The translations under genes and the position numbers were made by a program. A model generated the notes under the pieces. The model was not told the DNA's origin. It searched no databases and worked only from the letters and a program-made list of their open reading frames with translations. 64,000 bases of DNA from Rhodococcus oxybenzonivorans. GTDB lineage: Bacteria; Actinomycetota; Actinomycetes; Mycobacteriales; Mycobacteriaceae. Location of the stretch: NCBI RefSeq assembly GCF_003130705.1, contig NZ_CP021354.1, positions 186,001-250,000 of the forward strand. The letters are read 5' to 3'. Within the stretch, counting starts at the first letter, position 1. Each line of letters opens with the position of its first letter. Positions 57,955 to 64,000 of this stretch are shown here, piece by piece.

Positions 57955-58527
57955 TCAGCTGGTCAGTGCCGCCATCGGGTCGGGCAGGTCCGGGCTGGTC
58001 TGCAGGGCCCAGGAGTGGGTGGTGATCTCCGAAACCGGGGTGCCCTGGGCGAGTGCTTCGCGCATCCGCTCCGGGACGAACGACACGCCGACCGGGTTGC
58101 TGCCGTACTCGGGGCCGTTCATGTAAGCCGTCGCCTCGTCGGGGGTGGTGAAGTTGTCGATCTGCAGCTCGACGAAGTTGCCGTCCGGATCCTGGTAGTA
58201 CAGGGACGTCGTCACTCCGTGCTGGATCGGTACCTTCGGCTCGATGCCCTTCTCCTTCAGCGAGTCGTACCGATCGAGAAGATCGTCGAGCGTGTCGAAG
58301 GTGTACGCAGTGTGGTGCATGCCCGCCGCACCCGGATTGCGGGGCTCGAGCTGCACCGGGGCGCCGAGCAGCGCGACCCGGTGGTGCTCCTCGTCGAAGG
58401 TGATGAAGCAGAGTCCGTGCCCCTCGTAAACCACGTGCGCATCCAGCACGGTGCAATACCAGTCGCGCATCTCCTCGAATCGGCTCGTCTGCAAGACGAC
58501 GTGCGCGAACTTGGGGGTAGCGGTCAT
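57955..58527 (-). CDS. One-domain extradiol dioxygenase (VOC family)
   Basis: 190 residues from the ATG at 58527. A single VOC unit with Fe(II)-type ligands His9 (FAHVVL), His71 or His72 (MHHTAYTF) and Glu120 (NFVELQ). Small extradiol enzymes of this size are known in biphenyl- and catechol-degrading rhodococci. First gene of the second aromatic module; the FAH gene follows by 58 bases. Other VOC functions are possible but the context is strong. Confidence 0.8.
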   Translation of the reverse strand: MTATPKFAHVVLQTSRFEEMRDWYCTVLDAHVVYEGHGLCFITFDEEHHRVALLGAPVQLEPRNPGAAGMHHTAYTFDTLDDLLDRYDSLKEKGIEPKVPIQHGVTTSLYYQDPDGNFVELQIDNFTTPDEATAYMNGPEYGSNPVGVSFVPERMREALAQGTPVSEITTHSWALQTSPDLPDPMAALTS

Positions 58528-58593
58528 CGTTGACTCCTTTGTGTATACGGGTCGCACAGTGGACCGGGGTGGCGTGTTACGTCGTCGTGTACG

Positions 58594-58607
58594 CGAAACA
58601 TATTTCG
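58594..58607. promoter_or_regulatory. Palindrome in the second module's divergent promoter
   Basis: CGAAA-CATA-TTTCG lies 67 bases before the dioxygenase start and 186 before the PucR start. It is the only clear palindrome in this 265-base gap. Confidence 0.45.
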
Positions 58608-58792
58608 ACCACGGGGGACGCCATATCCGAAGACCCGGTGCTGTGGTGCCCGTCACTAATCGATGACACAATTTCATTCGATCTGCACGTGTGCCGCTAC
58701 TGGCTGAAGACCAGGAACACGCGGGAAGTTTGGTTTTCAGCCCAACTCAGGCGAATCGTAGGGCTCGGCGGGCCGAGTGGAAGGGAGGTAGA

Positions 58793-60013
58793 GTGCCGCA
58801 CTGGACTCACGAACTCGCGGGGACCCGCGCCCCGCAACCCGAGCACGAGTGGCTCAGTCCCGATGCGGATCGCATCCGCGTCAACCTCGGCGATGGGGCT
58901 GTGACCTGGGCCGTCGAGGTAGGCGAGGATATCGCGACCACGATTTCGCGGGAAATGCCGGTTCTTCGAGAGGGAGCATCCCAGACCAGTGCCGTGCGGC
59001 GGGCGACGACCTCGACGGTACTGCGTGCCTTGACATTGGTCGCGGGCCTCGGTGAACCCGATACCTCCCTCGCGAGTGCCGAGGTCGAGGAAGTCGCGGT
59101 GGACTTCGCCCGCCGCGGCCTCGAGCTCAATGATCTTCTCGGCTCAATCCGCGTAGGGTATGCCGTTCTCGCAGCTGCCATCCTCGACGCCGCCCTCCGG
59201 TTGGTTCCGCCCGCCGAGAGCAGCGCCGAGCTGCGGCGGGTCTCGGTGCTGCTTTTTGAGGTTCTGGACCGGTTCACCGGCGTCGCTGCCACTACTTTCC
59301 TCGAAGAGCGAAGTGCCTGGGCGGCCGGTGTCTCTGCCGCTCGCTTCGATTTCGTCAAGAAGGTCGTCGAGAACGAGCCCGTCGACCTTTCTCACGCTGA
59401 CGAGGTGCTGGGATACCCGCTCGGCGGACACCATCTGGCGATCATCGCGTGGAGCGGGCCGCATTCGAGTCATGACCTGCGGAGCATCGTAGACCCGGTA
59501 CTGCGACACTGGGGCAGCCCTGGTGCAACGCTGGTGATTCCCGTGGGACTCCAGACGATATGGGCGTGGGGGGCGGTCTCCCCAGATCAAGGGCACCTCC
59601 GCCGAGCGCCCTTGCCGGAATACGCTGACACTTCCGTCGTCGTCGGCCAACTGGGCTCCGGAGTGGAAGGCTTCCGGCGTAGCCACATGGAGGCCCGGAC
59701 AGTAGAGCGACTAGTGCGCCTTCGCGCGGATCAGCCACACACCACGTGCGCGCACGAAGATGTCGCCCTCGAAGCGCTTCTCCTCGCCGAACCGGACGCC
59801 GCTGCCGGTTTCGCCAGTCGCCTGCTCGGCGCCCTCGCAGGCGACGACGCCCGGACTGCCGACCTGCGATCCACGCTCAGTCGCTACCTCGACATGGATC
59901 ACAGCCTCGCTAAAGTCGCTGCTGCAGAACATATTTCCAAGAACACAGTGACGTATCGAGTCCACAAGGCGCTGAGCCTGTGTGACCATCCTCTGGGGGG
60001 GGTCGACCACTAA
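58793..60013 (+). CDS. PucR/CdaR-family regulator
   Basis: 406 residues from a GTG at 58793 with GGGAGG four bases upstream. The N-terminal ~170 residues are helical, the middle is a GGDEF-like CdaR domain, and the end (about 350-400) is the PucR helix-turn-helix: LRSTLSRYLDMDHSLAKVAA and HISKNTVTYRVHKAL. PucR-type activators are often divergent to the catabolic genes they switch on, here the one-domain dioxygenase operon. Confidence 0.85.
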   Translation: MPHWTHELAGTRAPQPEHEWLSPDADRIRVNLGDGAVTWAVEVGEDIATTISREMPVLREGASQTSAVRRATTSTVLRALTLVAGLGEPDTSLASAEVEEVAVDFARRGLELNDLLGSIRVGYAVLAAAILDAALRLVPPAESSAELRRVSVLLFEVLDRFTGVAATTFLEERSAWAAGVSAARFDFVKKVVENEPVDLSHADEVLGYPLGGHHLAIIAWSGPHSSHDLRSIVDPVLRHWGSPGATLVIPVGLQTIWAWGAVSPDQGHLRRAPLPEYADTSVVVGQLGSGVEGFRRSHMEARTVERLVRLRADQPHTTCAHEDVALEALLLAEPDAAAGFASRLLGALAGDDARTADLRSTLSRYLDMDHSLAKVAAAEHISKNTVTYRVHKALSLCDHPLGGVDH

Positions 60014-60577
60014 CCTGCGGGCCGCACTCAGGGTCCACGAGTGGCTCCGAGGTGCACCGACCTCTCGGCCGGACGCCTGAACCGGCGGGCCGGGAGCCCG
60101 GATGTTCTCGCCAATGTTGGTCTCTAGACCAACGCGGGGCGATAACCCTGGGCTCTATCCCAATGCGAACCACGCCATCCTTGGGCTGTAATTGTGGCAC
60201 ACGCCACACAGTGCGTGGTCGGGCGAAACCTGAGCGGGCTGACATGTCGGTGACCCGGGTTCCATACGACGAGGTTCGCGAGTGTCGCGGTCGGCAGAAG
60301 GGAGGATGGGCGATGCGTAATCCGTTGAGTTCTCTCCATGGAACGCTCCTGCAGAGAGGCGGGTACATTCCCCACCCCGGCGGATTCCTCTCGGCATCCT
60401 TGTGTCGCTGACTCGCTGCGCCCAGCAATGCCGATAAACTTCGAATTTTCGTGCTGTGAAGCAACTTTCGTTGATCAAAGTTTGAGAATCCCGGTATGTC
60501 TTCCGTCGGTGCGCCATGTTGGCTGAGGGTGGCCCGGGGGATGCGCGTTCCGGAGCTGATGCTGTGAAAGGCTGGTC
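60014..60577. other. Intergenic region (564 bases), no gene
   Basis: No supported coding sequence. It contains an 18-bp repeat (60116-60133) and AACTTT-N8-AAAGTT (60463-60482). AAAGG before 60578 is the ribosome site of the flavoprotein gene. Confidence 0.5.
60116..60133. promoter_or_regulatory. 18-bp inverted repeat
   Basis: GTTGGTCT-CT-AGACCAAC, 8-bp perfect arms with a two-base centre. About 100 bases after the PucR gene and 445 before the flavoprotein gene. Operator candidate. Confidence 0.45.
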
Positions 60578-62170
60578 ATGAATCAAGAGTGGGACGAGAC
60601 CGTGGATATTCTGGTCGCCGGAAGTGGAATCGGAGGCCTGGGTTCTGCCGTGATCGCCGCGGCGAACGGCGCCGACGTTCTCGTCGTCGAGAAGGCCGCG
60701 ACGCTAGGCGGAACCACTGCGAAGTCTGCTGCGTACATGTGGATTCCCAACAACAAGTATCTGCGCGCCACCGGTCGCACCGATCCGCGCGACGACGCCC
60801 TTCGGTATATGGCAAAGCTGTCGCGCCCACGCCTGTACAACCCTGACCATCCGACACTGGGCTTGCCCGACTGGGAGTACGACGGTCTGACGGCCTTCTA
60901 CGACAATGCCTCGGATGCCGCCGAAGCTTATGAAAGCCTCGCCGGACTGAAGTTCGGGCATGCCGCAGACTTCCCGGACTACTACGCGCACCTTCCCGAG
61001 GATGCGGCTCCGACAGGTCGCGTGTTGTTCCCGGAAGAAAGCGAAGGTGGGCCTTCCGGGGGATCGATCTTGATCGAGACCCTGGCTCGAGCATGTGAAC
61101 GCGCCAACGTGCCCATCCGTACCGATTCCCGTGTGGTGGAGCTCATCCAGGATGCGACCGGAGCGATCATCGGAGCCGTCGTCAATTCGGCCGGGCGAAC
61201 CGCTCGCATCCGAACACGGCGCGGAGTCATCTGCGCCACCGGCGGTTTCACCCAGGACCCCGAATTGCGACTGCGGTTCCTGGATCATTCCTACGTCGGC
61301 GGTTGTGCGGCCCGGACGAACACCGGTGACCTTCTCGCCATCGCCCGCGACGTCGGCGCCGATCTGGCGAACCTGAACGTGGGCATGCGGGCGCCGATGG
61401 TCCTCGAGCGCCTCAAGAAGGACCCGGCGGCAGTCCGCGGATCATTCATGATTCCGGGCGACTCGATGATCATCGTCAACCGGTTCGGCAAGCGGGTCAT
61501 CAGCGAAAAGATGCCGTACCACGACTTCGCTCGGGTGTTCTTCGACTGGGACAGCCAGCGCGGGACCTACCCGAATAACCCGCTGATCGCCATCTGGGAC
61601 GAACCCGCCCGGCGATTCGGCGGCGAGGGCTTCGGCAACCCCATCCCACCCCAGGGCGAGGACGACTACTGGGTCATCAAAGCCGACTCGTTGACCGACC
61701 TGGAAAAGAAGATCGCGGAACGGCTCGAGACGCTGCGTGAGTACACCGGCCCGGTCGAGTTGGACAACGACTTCGGTACCACTCTCACCGAGACGGTGAA
61801 TCGGTGGACCCAGATGGCCACCGACGGTGTCGACCGCGATTTCGGTCGCGGATCCACACCGATCGAGCAGGCTCTGAGCGCTTACTTCGGTGTAGGCGAC
61901 GGTCCAAATCCGATGATGGCTCCGCTCGCCGACCACGGACCGTACTACGCCACGATCCTGGGGCCGGCGCTCATCGACACCGCCGGCGGGCCGCGTGTTG
62001 ACAAGAACTGCCAGGTCGTGCGACCCGACAGCACACCCATCCCGGGCCTCTACGCGGTCGGCAACTGCGCGGCAACACCGTCCGGCGAGGCCTACTGGGC
62101 CGGGGGACACACCATCGGATTCATTCAATGCTCCGCGTACCTCGCCGCACGACACGTCACCCAGAACTAA
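60578..62170 (+). CDS. FAD-dependent oxidoreductase, fumarate reductase/KstD superfamily
   Basis: 530 residues from the ATG at 60578. N-terminal FAD fold VDILVAGSGIGGLGSAVIAA and VVEKAATLGGTTAKSAAYMW; C-terminal FAD segment GLYAVGNCAATPSGEAYWAG. In KstD enzymes the position after the FAD segment is Tyr-Pro-Gly-Pro-Gly; here it is AYWAGGHTIG, so it is not a standard delta1-dehydrogenase. It probably (de)hydrogenates a cyclic ketone or terpenoid. First gene of a unit with an NTF2-like protein, SDR and alcohol dehydrogenase. Confidence 0.82.
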   Translation: MNQEWDETVDILVAGSGIGGLGSAVIAAANGADVLVVEKAATLGGTTAKSAAYMWIPNNKYLRATGRTDPRDDALRYMAKLSRPRLYNPDHPTLGLPDWEYDGLTAFYDNASDAAEAYESLAGLKFGHAADFPDYYAHLPEDAAPTGRVLFPEESEGGPSGGSILIETLARACERANVPIRTDSRVVELIQDATGAIIGAVVNSAGRTARIRTRRGVICATGGFTQDPELRLRFLDHSYVGGCAARTNTGDLLAIARDVGADLANLNVGMRAPMVLERLKKDPAAVRGSFMIPGDSMIIVNRFGKRVISEKMPYHDFARVFFDWDSQRGTYPNNPLIAIWDEPARRFGGEGFGNPIPPQGEDDYWVIKADSLTDLEKKIAERLETLREYTGPVELDNDFGTTLTETVNRWTQMATDGVDRDFGRGSTPIEQALSAYFGVGDGPNPMMAPLADHGPYYATILGPALIDTAGGPRVDKNCQVVRPDSTPIPGLYAVGNCAATPSGEAYWAGGHTIGFIQCSAYLAARHVTQN

Positions 62171-62193
62171 CACCTCAAAGCAAAGGAACAATC

Positions 62194-62571
62194 ATGACTC
62201 AGACGACGACCGACCTGGAATCGACCACCCGCGCGTTCTACCGTGAGGTCGACGCCAACGACCCCGAAGTCTTCCGCCGCCATCTCGCCGACACCGCCGT
62301 CTTCGCCTTCAACGACGTCGATCCGGTCACGGGATTCGAGGCAATTGATGCCTTCGTGTCCGCCTGGAAGGGCAACTTCAAGGCCGTCCTCCATCAACTC
62401 GACAACCTGGTCGTCGACACGGCGAAAAACACCGTCGCCATCGAGATCACCGTGTCCTACGTCTTTTCCGACGGCAACGAGACCAAGGTCAAGGGTTCGT
62501 CGTTCGTCGAATTCGCCAACGGTGACATTGTGAGCTGGCGGGTCTATGTCGATACCAGCCGGTTGAGCTGA
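62194..62571 (+). CDS. NTF2/SnoaL-like protein
   Basis: 125 residues from the ATG at 62194 with AAAGGA upstream. The cone-shaped alpha+beta fold is suggested by FYREVDANDPEVFRRHLADT, AIDAFVSAWKGNFKAVLHQL and SSFVEFANGDIVSWRVYVDT. Members are isomerases, cyclases or ligand carriers. It lies between redox genes and may isomerise or hold a ring intermediate (inference). Confidence 0.75.
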   Translation: MTQTTTDLESTTRAFYREVDANDPEVFRRHLADTAVFAFNDVDPVTGFEAIDAFVSAWKGNFKAVLHQLDNLVVDTAKNTVAIEITVSYVFSDGNETKVKGSSFVEFANGDIVSWRVYVDTSRLS

Positions 62572-62625
62572 CCGACTCGTCACTACCTCACCACACACCC
62601 GCATCATCGACAGGAGAGCGCATCC

Positions 62626-63465
62626 ATGGGACGAGTAGAGGGCAAGGTCGCACTGATCACGGGAGCGGCACGAGGCCAGGGCCGAAGTCACGCGATCCGA
62701 CTCGCCGAAGAGGGCGCCGACATCATCGCCCTCGACATCTGCGATCAGGTCGCCAGCGCTGATCACACAATGGGCACCGAGGAAGAGCTGCAGGAGACCG
62801 TCGTTCTCGTCGAGAAACTCGACCGGAGGATCGTGGCGATCAAAGCCGACGTGCGCGATCGTGCTGCGCTCGAAAGTGCAGTGGCCGAGGGTGTTGCCGA
62901 ACTCGGGCGTCTCGATATCGTCTCCGCCAATGCCGGGATCGCATCGACCGGGCCGATCATCGGACTCCCAGAACACACATGGCAAGACGTGATCGATATC
63001 GACCTGACCGGCGTATTCCATACGGTGAACGCCGCGGTGCCCCACATCGTCGCGGGTGGACGCGGTGGATCGATTGTCTTGACGAGTTCTGCGGCCGGAG
63101 CGGCCGGCGTGCAGAATCTGGGTCACTATGTCGCCGCGAAACACGGTGTCCTTGGTCTGATGAAATCGCTCGCCCTTGAACTCGGACCGCAATTCATCCG
63201 AGTCAACTCGGTTCTTCCGACCAACGTCGACACCCCGATGATTCAGAACGAGACGGTCATGAAGCTGTTCATGCCACATCTCGAGCACCCCAGTCGCGCC
63301 GACGCCGAAAAGCCGGATTCCAACTATCGTGCAGCAAATGTGTTGCCGATCCCGTGGGTCGATCCGGTCGACATCAGCAATGCAGTCCTCTACCTGGCCT
63401 CCGACGAGTCCCGTTACGTCACGGGGATTGCCCTGCCGGTCGATGCAGGTTTCCTCATCAAGTAG
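62626..63465 (+). CDS. Mycofactocin-coupled SDR family oxidoreductase
   Basis: 279 residues from the ATG at 62626 with AGGAG upstream. Cofactor loop ITGAARGQGRSHAIRLAEEG (the ARGQGRSHA form is the mycofactocin-type signature), NAGIAS, SSAAG, catalytic YVAAKHG and the insertion ADAEKPDSNYRAANVLPIPW typical of this class; ends VTGIALPVDAG. These enzymes hold NAD tightly and need mycofactocin as external electron carrier. An intact relative of the deleted SDR at 7682. Confidence 0.9.
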   Translation: MGRVEGKVALITGAARGQGRSHAIRLAEEGADIIALDICDQVASADHTMGTEEELQETVVLVEKLDRRIVAIKADVRDRAALESAVAEGVAELGRLDIVSANAGIASTGPIIGLPEHTWQDVIDIDLTGVFHTVNAAVPHIVAGGRGGSIVLTSSAAGAAGVQNLGHYVAAKHGVLGLMKSLALELGPQFIRVNSVLPTNVDTPMIQNETVMKLFMPHLEHPSRADAEKPDSNYRAANVLPIPWVDPVDISNAVLYLASDESRYVTGIALPVDAGFLIK

Positions 63466-63512
63466 ACGCGCACACCGCTCAATCGGCGGCGTCACAAGTC
63501 AAGGAGTTCAAC

Positions 63513-64000
63513 ATGAAGGCGTGGATGTTCAACGGAGTCGGGTCACCGATCGACCTCGCCGAGGTCCCCGATCCCACCCCGGGCCCCGGTGAAGTCGTCG
63601 TCGACCTCAAAGCAGCCGGCCTGTGCCACACGGACGTAGGCATCACAGACGGGACGATGGCTGAGATCCTCGGCTTCACCCCGATCATCCTCGGGCACGA
63701 AGCCGCCGGAATCGTCTCCGCCGTCGGCGACGGAGTCGAGAACGTCTCGATCGGAGACCGGGTCGCAGTCAGCGCCATGGGAGACGGCAAAAGCGGAGTT
63801 CTCGGACAGAAGAACATCGGAGTTGGGCGCCACGGGGCGTACGCGGAGAAGACTCTGGCGCCGGCCAGCGAGATCATCCCCCTCCCAGAAACCGTGCCGT
63901 TCGAGCAGGCCGCTGCCGCAACCGATGCCGGCATGACCTCGTATCATGCGGTCTTCGTGCGCGGCGGCCTGAAACCTGGGACGCGAGTGGGCATCATCGG
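63513..64000 (+). CDS. Zinc-dependent alcohol dehydrogenase (MDR family), N-terminal part
   Basis: 163 codons before the right edge; ATG at 63513 with AAGGAG upstream. Catalytic zinc ligands in AAGLCHTDVGI and ILGHEAAGIVSAVGDGV; then the NAD-fold start (GTRVGIIG) at the cut. The usual block of four cysteines for the structural zinc is not seen in the expected place (GDGKSGVLGQKNIGVG instead), so it may lack it. Together with the SDR it would oxidise alcohols of the same substrate family. Confidence 0.82.
   Translation, partial: MKAWMFNGVGSPIDLAEVPDPTPGPGEVVVDLKAAGLCHTDVGITDGTMAEILGFTPIILGHEAAGIVSAVGDGVENVSIGDRVAVSAMGDGKSGVLGQKNIGVGRHGAYAEKTLAPASEIIPLPETVPFEQAAAATDAGMTSYHAVFVRGGLKPGTRVGII

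Overview
The window is high-GC DNA with dense, C/G-ending codon use, many GTG and TTG starts, and gene families typical of Rhodococcus or a close Nocardiaceae relative. These include KstR-type TetR regulators, steroid-type beta-oxidation enzymes, a mycofactocin-type SDR, an F420-dependent glucose-6-phosphate dehydrogenase, a WhiB protein, a PknK-like kinase and several aromatic meta-cleavage modules. No rRNA, tRNA, CRISPR array, transposase or integrase was recognised. The species cannot be fixed from the sequence alone.

Layout. 1-8 kb: steroid-like catabolism (end of an HsaA-like oxygenase, a KstD-family dehydrogenase, a KstR-like regulator, then an operon of thiolase, two-domain acyl-CoA dehydrogenase, MaoC hydratase, thioesterase and an internally deleted SDR). 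8-12.8 kb: two acyl-CoA ligases and an old-yellow-enzyme-type reductase. 12.8-15.2 kb: a region of broken frames (GlxA-type regulator, cysteine hydrolase) and a stand-alone helicase-associated-domain protein. 15.5-22 kb: alkyl sulfatase, a Ser/Thr kinase-STAND-LuxR regulator, and a methanethiol S-methyltransferase. 22.8-26.8 kb: a translationally coupled valine/isobutyryl-CoA degradation operon facing MarR and LysR regulators. 28.7-33.7 kb: CaiB CoA-transferase, aldehyde dehydrogenase and PHA synthase.

33.7-38.2 kb: first aromatic module (FAD monooxygenase, a 51-codon coupled ORF, FAH hydrolase, two-domain extradiol dioxygenase) with a divergent TetR gene and two near-identical palindromes. 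38.3-43.1 kb: DeoR regulator and gnd-fgd-pgi-whiB, a sugar-phosphate operon that would supply reduced F420; fgd carries two +1 frameshifts as read. 43.1-45.2 kb: a patchwork of gene remnants around an antitoxin gene with a truncated toxin. 45.4-53.1 kb: acetolactate synthase, a small DUF3263-like protein, a 2-oxoacid dehydrogenase E2 without a visible subunit-binding domain, a homodimeric E1, and AsnC and GntR regulators. 53.2-60 kb: acetoacetyl-CoA synthetase and a second aromatic module (FAD monooxygenase, FAH hydrolase, one-domain extradiol dioxygenase) with a divergent PucR regulator. 60.6-64 kb: a flavoprotein, an NTF2-like protein, a mycofactocin-type SDR and the start of a zinc alcohol dehydrogenase.

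Taken together this is an accessory catabolic region. CoA ligases activate substrates, steroid-type and valine-type beta-oxidation shorten them, meta-cleavage modules open aromatic rings, and the products can feed acyl-CoA pools, PHA synthesis or central carbon. Each module has its own regulator, often beside a clear palindrome. Several broken frames fall in G/C runs, so some apparent pseudogenes may be base-calling errors; others (internal deletion, fused remnants) look like true decay.
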